From Aradus depressus (taxonomy: Eukaryota; Arthropoda; Insecta; Hemiptera; Aradidae): a stretch of DNA of 64,000 nt. A model generated the notes under the pieces. The model was not told the origin of the DNA. It was given only the letters and a program-made list of their open reading frames with translations, and did no database searches. The stretch's first letter is position 1. Every line of letters starts with the position of its first letter. Both the position numbers and the translations under genes were made by a program. The DNA is taken from positions 20,097,489-20,161,488 of the forward strand of contig OY759224.1 in the NCBI GenBank assembly GCA_963662175.1, in the 5' to 3' direction. Positions 44,602 to 56,022 of this stretch are shown here, piece after piece.

Positions 44602-45572
44602 CCTTCCGTGTACTAGGTGGGGTCCAGGCAGACCCCTCTACCCTTTGTTTCCTTCTGTGCATGAGCCATGTTTTCAGAATTCTCTGTGGCCTTGAGTAGC
44701 TACCGCCTCAATATCGCTCTACACGTGGACGGGCACACAAGTTTGTCAGATGTATGTAACACTGTTTATTTCCACAACTTCGTAGAGAGTTGTAGTCGGG
44801 GTCCCAGCGTAACCCACCTAGTATTTTGTGTTATGGCTGTGGGGTCTGATCCAACCCCACCTGGTACACTATTTTATAATGAAAAAATATTTTTGCATGC
44901 GTTTCTTTTTCCAAATCCTTTAATTTATGTTTTACATCAAAAATTTAAACACAATTATTCAATTGCATGTTTCCTCAACAAACTTGTTCACAATTTATGT
45001 GCAGAAGGCTAGATCCCCACGATTCACCACTTTGGAAGAAATTAGAAAAGGACAGAAAAACCAATTACTCATGTTTCAAGTGCCACAACCCGATATGCAA
45101 AGACCATGAAAAAATTATTCGTTCATGTTTACAATGTTTTGAAGAGATCGATAATTCAGGGTCGGAGGAGTGAGAATGGTCATTTACAGATTACCTATGT
45201 ATTATAAACGTATATTTTTATGTGATGCAACGTGGTACAGTTTTATTTGTAACATTAGTTGATAACTAATGTTACAAATGATATTCTATGGAAAAACTTA
45301 GGTAAATTATGCCTAAGTAAAAGTGAAAATGTTCATCTGTTATTCTCAATATTTTATGTTCATTAGAAGTTAAATGTAAATGTACCACTACACAATGTAA
45401 TTGTATCAGAATAAAGTGTTATAACAATTGTCGAATATATAAATGATCTCTTCACAATGTTTCAGGTTATTTCGTCCCTCCCACAGCAGTTAGATTATGA
45501 ATAGCGTGTTGGGGTCTGCACGGACCCCAGCTAGTACTATATGTACAGATGTTCCACCTAGTACTCGGAGGG
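44602..45572 (+). mobile_element. piggyBac element, internally deleted (971 bp)
   Basis: Flanked by TTAA on both sides (44598-44601, 45573-45576), the obligate piggyBac target. Ends are inverted: CCTTCCGTGTACTAGGTGG at left, CCACCTAGTACTCGGAGGG at right. Just inside each end is a 6-bp-stem hairpin, GGGGTCCAGGCAGACCCC (44619-44636) and GGGGTCTGCACGGACCCC (45511-45528). Only the C-terminal end of the transposase remains, so the element is non-autonomous. Confidence 0.92.
44967..45173 (+). pseudogene. piggyBac transposase C-terminal cysteine-rich domain
   Basis: A 68-aa frame contains RKTNYSCFKCHNPICKDHEK and a following CLQC, matching the spaced Cys/His pattern of the cysteine-rich domain at the C-terminus of piggyBac-family transposases, which binds the terminal DNA. 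The DDD catalytic core is deleted. Stop at 45171-45173. Confidence 0.78.
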
Positions 45573-45660
45573 TTAATGATGTCTATTACTATATTCTAAA
45601 TTCTATTAATTTAAAAAAACAAACATTAAAAAATCTAACTTACAATAAAAATTAAAGAAT

Positions 45661-46205
45661 TTTTTTTTTTTTTTTTTTTATTTACAAAGAGATATTTACA
45701 ACTGTATAAAAATATATACAACAAGCAAATATGCTAATACAGAGATAATGGCAATGTCATGAAGGGAGAAATCACCCAGTGGTGACACTTCCTAGTCACT
45801 GATTTTCTCTCATTTGTAACTAATCACTGTCACTGTCACTGCTGCTGCTAAGGAGGTCTCTAGGCCATTGACGCTTAAGCCGTCGTTGGGCAAGTACGGC
45901 AGAATGGAGGGCACGGACCAGAGGATTATTGTGGGAACCAAGAAGGGAAAATAATTTTTTGTATTTGCATTTAGCGACTTCAGTAATGAAAGGTACATTA
46001 AGGTCAGCGTGAAGGGTTTTGTTGGAGACGTAGTAAGGAGCATTGGCTATTGTACGAAGGATTTTGGATTGAAGGGATTGGATGCGCAAGAGATTGGAAG
46101 CCTTGGCAGAACCCCAGAGTTCAAGTCCATAAGTCCACATAGGTTTGAGTATTGCGTTGTAAATCGTAAGTTTGTTGTTAGTAGTCAGTTTCGATTTAGG
46201 CCCAA
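45661..46205 (-). pseudogene. Jockey-type LINE 3' end with poly(A)
   Basis: The minus strand encodes KLTIYNAILKPMWTYGLELW, GSAKASNLLRIQSLQSKILR, a TIANAPYYVSNKTLH segment and RRLKRQWPRDLL with an S/D-rich end; stop at 45820-45822. It is followed by a 3' UTR and a poly(A) tail seen as a T-run at 45661-45679. This is the post-RT C-terminal region of Jockey-like ORF2; the 5' part is truncated. It abuts the stop of the opposite-strand LINE at 45655. Confidence 0.88.
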
Positions 46206-47111
46206 ATAGTTGACTTAACAGTCCGTATCTTCGATTCAGTTCTTGTCATTTAAGTCGTGTATATGTTTCACGTAAGTCTACTGTCTAGGTGAAACCCGAG
46301 AGAGCGAACTAGGTTTGAAGAGTGAATCAGGATGTTGTTAATTATGACAGGAGGATAGGATTGACGGCATAAGTGATACTTTTAACTTTCTTATTCGGAT
46401 AGGACCTTTTTACACTATAAGTATTAATTTAAAATTAAGAATAAAGGACAAAAAATCATAAAGATAATAAAAAATGAATTAAAGTTGAGATTTTCATATT
46501 AAGTTCTTGTTAAATACTTGTTATTTACAGTTTAAGTACAAAGTGGTTTGACTTAATGTTTATTACTTTGGTTTTATTTAAAGTCATTATAATATGTATA
46601 TGTGTATGTAAGTATATAAAAGTATATATTTTTTCTGTTTTGCATTTCTCTTGACTGTTTGTATACAAGTAAATGTGCGCATTTATTATAATATTTAGTC
46701 TTAATAGACTTCAATGTAGTAATAAATAAATAAATATATATTTTTAAAATTTAATTATGAAATGTATGCAATGGGGAGTTGACTGTCATAGCGAGCCCCA
46801 CGAATTTGTGCACGCCTTGAACTTGCCTATAGTTTTGGGCAACGCCGCATACTACAGCCAGTAATACATAAATACATATGTTATGTATTGCTTTTGAAGT
46901 CATATGAAAGTTAATTTAATGTACAAAAAAGTAAATCAAAAGTACAAAAAGAAAAAAAAAAAAACAATTTCACAAAGAAGTGATGGTGACAGAAAATTTT
47001 CTACTTCATTACTCTACCACTTGTTTTGATTGAACTGAACCTTTTAAACTGTATTGCTTTATATATATTTTTTTCAAAAAATATACACATAATTTAATTT
47101 TGTGTGCCAGT
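46206..47111. other. AT-rich DNA with decayed Helitron terminus
   Basis: 46780-46862 ends in GGGCAACGCCGCATACTACAG and CCAGT, a mutated version of the Helitron 3' end at 25851-25878. Otherwise no feature is supported. Confidence 0.5.
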
Positions 47112-47612
47112 TGTGATGTAAAAAATTTACACACATTAAGATTATTAATAAATTATAAAATCAATTATTATTATTTGTATAAAAACAGCTGTTAGGAGTG
47201 AAGTAACATAAATAGTGAATAAATATACAAAAATAGACTAGTCGGATTTTGTTTTAAAACGAAATGTGAACAACCAATGAATGAAGAACAAAAAAAAAAC
47301 GATCAGCTGTTTTAAATAGTGAGAAACAGTCTAAGTTGTGGAAGTGGACAGTCTAGAGAGAGAAATGTTTTTTAGGCTTAAGGTGTAGTGAACCAGTCTG
47401 AGTGAGAGAAGATGTAGAGGAGATGCAGGAGTGAAAATTATAACATTGAAAGTAAATAAGAGATAAAAGGTACTTTTTATTTATATTTTTATATGCTCAA
47501 AATAACATTGAATGAAAGAATGGACACAATATTTAAAAAAATTCAATTAATAATTGTTTAATTTAGATTTATTTTAAATATAATAATGAGATGCCATATT
47601 GTTTTTATTAAC

Positions 47613-47860
47613 GACCAAGCTAGGGTGGAGTTGATTCATGGTACAAGATCGTATTTGGGACTGGATCTACGGGAGATGGTGCCGGAAACAGACTACCCGA
47701 TGCTCTGCCGATTTGTCGGCTCCTGGCGGGAGCGATGTAAGATGGGCTGAGGACGATCGGCGCAATAGTTCCGCCGATGGCCAATCCCAGTCCCTCAGTA
47801 ACCCCTTGATCCCCGAGCTTTTCTAACGTTGACTGGGTGATATTGCTGCAATGCAAGGCA
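47613..47860 (-). other. GC-rich insert with 78-aa ORF, unrecognised
   Basis: Within an otherwise very AT-rich repeat, this block is clearly GC-richer and is absent from the paralogous copy at 35641-36470. The minus strand has a 78-aa ORF (47620-47856) containing KLGDQGVTEGLGLAIGGTIA. I recognise no family. It could be a captured exon, part of an unknown element, or chance. Confidence 0.35.
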
Positions 47861-48110
47861 AATATATATATATATTTAAAAATAAAAGAGACTAAAGTAG
47901 ATGTAGAAATTAGTTTGAAAGATTTTTATTGTAAGTAATTTTTTTAATTGATACTGATATTTTGATTTTATTTATAATGTAGATTTAGGTAAATAAACCC
48001 AGTATTTGTTCTCTTATTCTATGCTATTCAATTTCCCTGTGAACCCAGATAATTTATACCTTTGGATTAGATTTAACATTAAAAAAAAATAAACAATATG
48101 GCATCTCATT

Positions 48111-48873
48111 TTTTCATTTTTCATTCACAATGGCGCGACAACCCACTAATGAGTCAAGGCCTCCTCCAACAGTGTCCGCCAGTTATCCCTGTTTTGTGCA
48201 GCTGCACTCCAGTGTCGGACTCCAAGCAGGCTCCTCGCATCATTCGCCACACCATCCTGCCACCTCAGCTTCGGCCTCCCGACGCGTCTTGTTCCGTAAA
48301 GCTGGTCCGACATCGTCTTCCTCGGGATCTCATGTTCGCCCATCCTTGCCACATGTCCGGCCCACCTGAGTCTTCCCAGTCTGATGACCTTCACAACGTC
48401 TGGTTCCTGGGTGAGGTAATAGACTTCTTGGTTCGTGCGTCGTCTCCAGTCTTCTCCATCGCGTATTGGGCCATATATTGGGCGGAGGATCTTTCTTTCG
48501 AAGACCAGAAGATGTTGTTCATCTGACTTGGAGATAGCCCAAGCCTCGGACCCGTATGTTAGGATGGGGCGGATCCACGTTTTATAAAGCCTCAACTTTG
48601 TTTTTCTTGAAAGGAGGCGACTTCTTATATGATGCCTCAGGCCGAAGAAGCTCCTGTTCGCTGCCACTGTTCTTCGCTTTACCTCGGCTGACATGTCGTT
48701 GTTCACGTTTACCTGAGAGCCGAGGTATACAAACTCTTGCACTTTCTCGAAGAAGTAAGGGCCAATGGTGACTTGCTCCGGTGGCTCGACCTCCTGCTCT
48801 GAAACCAAGTATTTGGTCTTGGCTTCGTTGATGACAAGCCCCAACCTCCTCGCCGGTGCCTCCAAGGCCAGAA
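48111..48873 (-). mobile_element. 5'-truncated RTE-like LINE with 8-bp TSD
   Basis: Flanked by ATCTCATT (48103-48110 and 48874-48881). The uninterrupted minus-strand ORF (stop near 48146) encodes the RT palm end and thumb (LGLVINEAKTKYLVSEQEVE, FVYLGSQVNVNNDM), then TWIRPILTYGSEAWAIS, LLVFERKILRPIYGP, IGRLRWAGHVARMGEHEIPR and RRVGRPKLRWQDGV. This is the C-terminal third of an RTE-type endonuclease-RT protein (normally around 1000 aa). The ATG at its start comes from the flank and is not authentic. A short 3' UTR ends in a GAAAAATGAAAAA-like tail, as in RTE elements. The lack of frame breaks implies a young copy. Confidence 0.92.
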
Positions 48874-49325
48874 ATCTCATTATTATATTTAAAAGAAACC
48901 CAAATTAAATAATTACTAATTGAAATTTTTTAAAATATTAAATATTTCTTCAAAATTGCACGTCTTGAACTTTAGATATTTTTTAGGACCCTTTTCGGAA
49001 ATTACTGTAGAATTGAAAATTTTGTAGAAGACCAAATACAATTTTTACAGGAAATGTGGTAATATTTATCATCTTTTTGTTTTAGTAATTATTAATTGGA
49101 TTAAATTTAACATGTTTGCAAAATGCAGAAAAACAATATGGCATCTCTTTAGTAAATTTAGAAGGAATCCAAATGAAAAATTTGTTAATTGAATTTTTTT
49201 TAAATAAACTTTCTTCAAAATTGCACGTCTTAAACTTTCGATATTATTTTTAGGGCCCTTTTCGGAAATTACTGTAGAAATCAAAATTTTGTGGAAGATC
49301 AAACACAATTTCTACAGGAAATATG

Positions 49326-49944
49326 GTATTTTTAATTAATATTTATTGTTTGTTTATTTATTATTAATTTTATTTATTTTTATTTAACATAATTTTCCTT
49401 ATCACAGAGGATTCAGAAGTCATGTAAGTCAATTATTGATTTTTAGACAAAACGATCGAATAGTGCCATGTGGGGGAGCAGAAAAACGTAGTTGATTAAT
49501 TCATGATGAACGTAGTTGATTAATTCAAGATGGGGAAGTACATTGCAGATGATTCACTGATGACAATGGAAGAGTGGAAATGGTACTGGACGAAATGCCT
49601 AGATAAAAGCCGAAGTAGACACAGGAAACTGGGCAGCGGTGAACCCTGGAGAAGAGACTAATTGGATTTAGCGGTCAGATGGTACTTTATATTGGGTGAA
49701 TTCAGACCGGGTCTCTGATACCAGGATTAGATCGAATAAGCGATCCGATTCACAACAAAACTACCAGATAATATTACCAATCAACCGTAGTGAGTCGGAC
49801 AAAGCCAGTCTCTCACCTCGTTCGAATATCGCGGGTGAAAGATCACACAGGTCAAATAACTGCTAATTTTCAACCCCGGCACTCAATTAATGTATAATAT
49901 ACACGTCGTGTTAATAATGAATATTAATATTAATAATAATACGA
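49326..49944. other. no gene seen
   Basis: 49500-49550 carries the dispersed GTTGATTAATTCATGATG/GGGGAAGTACATTGC repeat. 49550-49870 is less AT-rich but holds no recognisable protein or RNA. Confidence 0.4.
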
Positions 49945-49952
49945 TCTAAGGG

Positions 49953-52729
49953 TAGGGATATATCGATACAAGTAAAATCGATACCAAGTCGGTATCGAAT
50001 ATATATTACTTGTATCGATTCAAAGTACTTGTTTCAAATTTCAACACTTACAAAAATTATATAAAGTTTTCAATTCATCAAAATCGTTCACCGTTTATTT
50101 TCTTACAATTTTCTTTTATTTGTTGTCACAATAAAATACTGAAATCAAATGACGGTCCATGGACAACTGAAATACTCGTATATCGATGAGGGTAATACCT
50201 CATGCAGTGATACAAACCCTATGGATTTATCAGTATATCTACGGATGTTTGACTTCGTCTACGGTGCTAGATTATTTTATGTTTTAAATGAGGTTACTTT
50301 AGTTATATTACTTTTAGTATATAAAAAAATTGAATTTAATTTCCACACAAGGGATATGCCATAATGCTAGATTATTTTATATTTGATGTTGATGTGACTA
50401 TAGTTATATTAAATTGAATAGATAAAAAAAAAATTATATATTGATTTGGAGTGAGGCTCCCAAGGAAAAAACTATGTCATAAATAACTCTTTTCATTCTT
50501 GGAATTTACGTTACCGGTACCAATAAAAAAAAAAAAAATTATTTCCCGGTATGATTCTAAATAGATTATTAATTATAACTATTGTATCCTGAATAATTGG
50601 TACTTACCTCCAAAGGTATTATTGGGGTTCGCAAGGCCTATGGGTTTTGAAATTTGAATTTCATTGAGAGAGATTTGGGGAAATTAAAAGAAATTAAAAC
50701 ATGGTTATAAATAAATTGGCTTTACTAAAATAAATTTTATGAATTTGAAAAATTGAAGTGGCCATATTGAAAAATTTATATACAAAAATGGATACTACCT
50801 TGTGACGTCACACTTGAAACATATATACAATAAATTTTACTTTTTAACATAAAAATTGGACTCCACACTCTCTCCACATCCCTTCAATCTTTTACCGGTC
50901 ACTTTTACTCACTTTCAATTGTTTACTCACTACTTTTCACACATTTCAACAAAAAAACAGAGACCAGTCTCTCACCGGTTCCACCTCTACAAGAACCCAG
51001 CATAGACTGACTAAACTGCCTCCGCACGGAATTATGGGTAGCAAATTCGAGTTTCTTTTTCCTGTTGTCTCTTGTTTTACTTCTAAATATTAATATTTTT
51101 TGGTGTTTTCTCTCCTTTCTTCCGTTTCTTCTTTCTTCTAAATTGTCATCTTAATTTTCTGTAACTTGTCTTTTTAATTTTGACTCCTTCATCTCTCGAA
51201 AATAGCATGTACATTTTGTGATATACACCTTCAGATCATTTATACTGCTTTGGATTGGATCCGTCCTCTATAATTGGATCATTTTTGGAACTTGCTTCCT
51301 TTTTGAAATTTTGAGCTGGCTTTTCCATCTGATGTGGGTAGTTTTTCTCTTCTTTTCCTTTTTCAAATTCTTCTTAATAATTAACTGTCTTTTCCTAAAA
51401 ATTTTCACAACCTTCTACCGACTCGTTTTTTAATTATTGACCTTTTCTTAATTTTGCTTATAATTTCCTGAAATTTTCTTCATTCCTTCTTCTTTTAGCT
51501 GTTTCATTTTGTTCCTGGGTGTTAAAATAGTCCCTTCTGAAAATTTGGTTTCATTTTAAAGTCGGTGGATCTGGTAATTGATGTAGAAAATGTTGGTTGA
51601 TAACTGTAAGGTTAGGCCTACAGCCACCTTTTCTTCCTTTTAAAGTTATTCTTACTTTCTTCCTGTTGATTTTCTATTTTATTTTCTTCATCCTTAGGTT
51701 TCTTTCTTCTTTATTTTCTTTGTCCTTTTCTAAATTGGTTTTTAAAAAAATATATATATAGTGGCTTCTAAATCCGTTGCCTTGGCAACGGGCTTGTTTA
51801 TATTACAACGGATCTACGGATACATTTCTCAAATCTACGGATTTTCTTACATTTATAGAAGTTATACTCAAGTTATTACTTCCACTAAAAATATATTTTT
51901 TTTTTTTAATGAAATGAAGCGCAATCTTGTCTTTTGTAAATGAAAAATTCGGTTAGACTGCGTTTGGTGCGTTTTAGCTGTCAAAAAGCCATAATTTCAA
52001 TTTAGTATTTAGCAGTTGGTACCATAACACACGTGTTACCAACTGTCAACATTTCATTGATTCACGATTCACATACTCTTTTTAGATGCCTCACCTGTTA
52101 TTTCTTAGTATCTCAGTTACTTCACGCATATGTATTTTTACACATATTCTAACTATACATATCTATCTACCGCCAGACAGTGTTTGACGACATTCAAATG
52201 TTTTGGAGTACATCTAAAAATATTCCTTATAAAAAAAACCGATTCCGATTCTTTCCGATTTTTTGGAAATACTGTTGTGTTTACCTACGTTGAACGCCTA
52301 TTTTCTTCGATAAATCTTTTAAAAAGGAAGACAAGGAACAAATTCAACAGTGAATCCATAAAAGTTCTTCTATTCACAAAAAACTTCATGAAAACGTCTG
52401 CTATGAAGTGAAAACAAAAGAAAGTCATTTAAAAGTATTTAACGAAAATATGTATAATTTTAACTCTGAGAAGTAAAATATAATTTAATTTTTATAAATT
52501 GTTTTTTATTATTAATATGTAGATATGTTTTAAAATTAATTATAAAAAGTACCCGATTCTATTGATGCGGCTATTATAAATATATATATATATACATTTT
52601 TTAAAATTAATAATACAAAGTACTCGATTCAATCGACACGAGTAGGTAAAGTTGAGTAGAATCAAAAGTTTTAATCGATACTACTCATGAGTAAAAGTAT
52701 CGATACTTTGTGGTATTAATTTAATCCTA
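49953..52729 (+). mobile_element. hAT element with exact 8-bp TSD (2777 bp)
   Basis: Left terminus TAGGGATATATCGATAC and right terminus GTATCGATAC...ATCCTA; both ends carry several TATCGATAC subterminal motifs. Flanked by TCTAAGGG at 49945-49952 and 52730-52737. An 8-bp TSD and a YARNG-type terminus fit hAT. The interior has only a C-terminal transposase scrap at 52280-52411; no BED finger or catalytic domain is readable, so the copy is defective. Confidence 0.85.
52280..52411 (+). pseudogene. hAT transposase C-terminal (dimerisation) scrap
   Basis: The end of a 93-aa plus-strand frame reads YVERLFSSINLLKRKTRNKF then SESIKVLLFTKNF, matching the hAT C-terminal dimerisation motif (ERxFSxxxxxxxxxRxxLxxExxxxLxxxxxN). 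Its placement near the right end of the hAT element is as expected. The rest of the protein is missing or unreadable. Confidence 0.65.
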
Positions 52730-52744
52730 TCTAAGGGGTTAGTT

Positions 52745-53022
52745 CCGCCAGTAAAGGTCGATTTACACACAACAGTGTGGTGACAGTGCCGTGACCAGTC
52801 CGTGATTCCACCGGCCGTGATCTCATATTGATTCTGGTTCACATTGGTCAGTGTTTCATCCGTGGCAGTGCACTTGATTGGCCGAGAAAGGCGAAGTTCT
52901 CGGATGATGACCTCTTGATGATTGCTCTGATATTGGATGAAGAAGAGGACGAACAAGTGAAAAAAACGGAAGTGCGTAAGGACAAAATTTGTTCCTTACA
53001 TCGCAGAAATATTTTTTTGTAG
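52745..53022 (+). pseudogene. PIF/Harbinger transposase N-terminal scrap
   Basis: GGTCGATTTACACACAACAG with repeated GTGACAGTGCCGTGACC-like motifs resembles the start of a Harbinger element, and is followed by a frame reading KFSDDDLLMIALILDEEEDE (about 52885-52945), which resembles the acidic N-terminus of PIF/Harbinger DDE proteins. The frame ends at 53020-53022 after an unrelated tail. No catalytic domain. Confidence 0.45.
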
Positions 53023-56022
53023 AAAAAAGTATTCTCAAAAAGCAATGGTTCAGCAGTTATAAGAAAATAAACAATTAAATTGTTTATAACAATTGATCGA
53101 GCTAGAATTTTTAAATCCTGATAATTTTGGTTCAATCTACACCTAATTCTCAATGTTCATGATTTTTTCCAGAATTTTCTGAGTGATTATTTTGGTGATA
53201 AGGGTGGAGGACAGCAATTTTTAAGTGTTTTCCCCGAAAAATCTTTTAAAAAATTCATAAAAAAATACATTATACATATTGTTGAATTCGTGCTTCAAAA
53301 GCTTTCATATCTCTGTACTAAATTTCAATTTTTTACGTTGAATAGTTTCAGAGAAAATCGCCTGTGACAGACGGACACCGAAGTGATTCCATAAGTGTTC
53401 CATTTTGCTAATTTTGGCATGGAACACTAAAAATTAAGTTTAATAGTTGTACAACGTTTCATTCATCTTTAAAATTATTTGTTATTGTGTATATTCTTCA
53501 ATTTTCAAAAGTAAAACTTTGCCGATCATGTTGCAATATGTTTTTATAACGACTAAACGATCTCTCCACGCGCTCTTTTAAATACTGCTGTTTCAGTAGC
53601 GCTGAATAACATGTCTTCTTACACGAAATTTCCTGTAAGAATGTTAAAACCCCCATATCGCAACTTGTACAATATAAAACACCGATGCGAAAAGTTTCGT
53701 CAGGAAATTCGAGTAATTTATTTAAAAGGTCACAAATTTTTTATTGCATTTTCAGCATGTTAAGGCTGCAATAATTCGATACTGACTTGAAAAATAATGG
53801 AGATTCCAGACAAAAGAGGAAGAGATTTTAATAATTTTAACATCTGCCAAGCTTCCAAGAAAACTGAAGTGTAGTAAAGATCGGAGTTATGAAATTCATC
53901 GAATTCGTTGTTTTGTATTAGAATTAAAAGTTTCATTTTTTCTTCTTACAGTTAGTTCAATTAATTAGTGTCAACATTTACACTCACGTCAACTGACAAT
54001 AATTGTTAATTATTGACAAAGCAGAGATACTTTTCTAAACATTGTATGAAAACTTTTTTAAGTCATTTTTTTATCTTTTCTCTTTTTTATATGCAGCAAA
54101 AATATGTATTTTTTTTCTAAAATATGAGAAAATTTATATTTTCCCTGATATATGCAAACATATGCAAAATAAAATTAGTCTCAGGATACATTATTGGAAG
54201 TATTTTCACCATTTATAAAAAAATTACAGCAAAAAAAAAACTCGGGCAAAAATGGGTTAATTGATTCCCTTTGGCCCATGGTGTGAAGCATAGAAACGAG
54301 CATGCAAATGCATATAAACACAGGTCCTAGAGATGAATAATGATACTTTATTTTTCATTCTTAACTTCCTCGAGCCCCATATGGCTCTGCCCTAGCCAAA
54401 CCAGCATAACAAGATTTCAAAACAGTATCCTCTGTTTATCAGGAATACCCTACTCCATCGAGAACTGGGAGTTGCTCTTTTTGCAGACCACATCTGGAAA
54501 TTTCCAGGAAGGTCTTGCCAGCCTGCTCTGGAGCGGTACTCAACAGTCTCGGTCAGCCCTGTAGCTCACAGACTTCACCCGAGACTATACCAAGAATTTT
54601 AATTTTAATTTCACATATATAGAACTGAAAATAAAAATGTTTTTCTTCTTCTATATTTTTAATTAAAAATATTTTATATTTATATTTTTTTTAATAAATT
54701 TTCTTTCAGGAGGATATTTTAGTGCAATCACAGGCCAGGTATAAAGATCGAAATATAGGGGAAAAGAAAGAAGAAATATATATATACCAAATTGGAACCG
54801 TCATACAATTTTAAAAGTCAAAATAGATTATAAATGTTATAAATGAACCGATATTAAATCTTAGAATACAAACACATACCTATGAGATGAATATATTATT
54901 AATTTCTAGTTTTCTCCAGTGTAGCAAAAATTTATTTATTTGTACGTCATACTGATACTATATTTCATTGTTTCCTGTTCTTTCCTCTATTTGTATTTTT
55001 TCTTAGGGGACCTCGATCCCAGAATAATAAAATTTCTTTTAATTTCATTTTCATTCATTTAACTGTTCTAGTTTCAGTTTCTCTTTGTACTAATAGACTA
55101 TATTTTTATTTTAACTATTTTTAATAACATTGGTACAGGGTAAGAAATCATTTAATTCAGGAAATATGTTTAATCATATAGTATGTTGATAACAATTTCT
55201 ATATACTGTTAAGATTACATTAATTTATTAACTTATTGATATTGTTTTAATGATATTATTATAAATATGATATAGATTAACTTATTGATAAATTAACTGT
55301 TTTGTACATTTGATTCTGGTTAAATTTATTTGACGGTTATAAAACAAAAAAACAACTACTTATCATTGTGTACATTTTATGCGATACACAATTAATTTAT
55401 TTCAATAAGTACACTTATATTGAGGACCATGTGGGCTAGAGCGTAGGGCTTTGGTCGCATGGTCTCACCATGGTTTCGGGGTTCGATCTCATGTCCACTA
55501 AATTGATGAAAGAGCGCTCTGGTAGTAGGCGATATGAAACATAATACCTAACTAACTCCTTATTGAATTAGAAATTTGTTATTTATGTATCTCCTATTAT
55601 TTATTTATTTAAAAAATTGTAATATACAAAATGATTGACATGAAAAAACATAAAATTAACAGCTTAATTATGAAGAAAAAGAATAAAAGTATCTACTATA
55701 TAAATAAATGAGAATATGTAAAAAAAAGTATATAAATAAGAAAAAAATAAATATATTAATAAAACCGACAGAGCATAATAACTGTGATGGTTGATTATAA
55801 AAGAGAAGGAAGGATGCCCAGACAAGGTTTGAAATAAAATTAATTTTAGACAGTAGGGGCTAGATAGAAAAGTGTGAGGAGAGAGAAGAGGATAAAAATA
55901 CATAATAAAATGAGATAAAATAAAAAATAAATAAATGCTAAAATAAGTTAGGTACGGAAGTTACACTTCAAACGTGTGTACTAACTGCACATACCCAGTT
56001 CGTGTGTGTACTAACTGCACAT
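53023..56022. other. AT-rich DNA with repeat scraps
   Basis: 53330-53435 contains GTTCCATTTTGCTAATTTTG and its partner GCATGGAAC, a hairpin tail seen in many insect retroelement 3' ends. 54355-54590 is GC-richer but unreadable. 55430-55495 is a decayed copy of the second tRNA-like SINE family and 55493-55560 a scrap of the main SINE (AGAGCGCTCTGGTAGTAGGC). No gene is supported. Confidence 0.45.

Larger units (their letters stand above)
44290..45655 (+). pseudogene. LINE ORF2 C-terminal end, interrupted by piggyBac
   Basis: Frame 1 to about 44412 reads INKIRAVGQLRLASKHHISL; after a one-base shift the frame from 44411 reads CRYCSRELKEDIVNFLLNCP, the C-terminal zinc-binding block of Jockey/R1-group LINEs. 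At 44601 the ORF is broken by a piggyBac element; beyond its right TTAA the same frame continues for about 26 codons to a stop at 45653-45655. The insertion is thus later than the LINE and exact. The RT and endonuclease are not present. Confidence 0.75.
47112..49325 (+). repeat. dispersed LTR-like repeat, copy 2, with insertions
   Basis: Same order of segments as 35641-36470: TGTGATGTAAAAAATTTACA start, ATTTTGTTTTAAAACGAAAT, AATAAACCCAGTATTTG, AACAATATGGCATCTC. It carries a foreign insert at about 47538-47878 and the LINE at 48111-48873. The 3' segment (AAATTGCACGTCTT..., TTTTCGGAAATTACTGTAG) is tandemly duplicated at about 48880-49070 and 49140-49325. Confidence 0.6.

Noticed and set aside
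48098..48526. 142-aa plus-strand ORF
   Set aside because: Antisense shadow of the RTE-like LINE ORF, which has clear conserved motifs on the minus strand.
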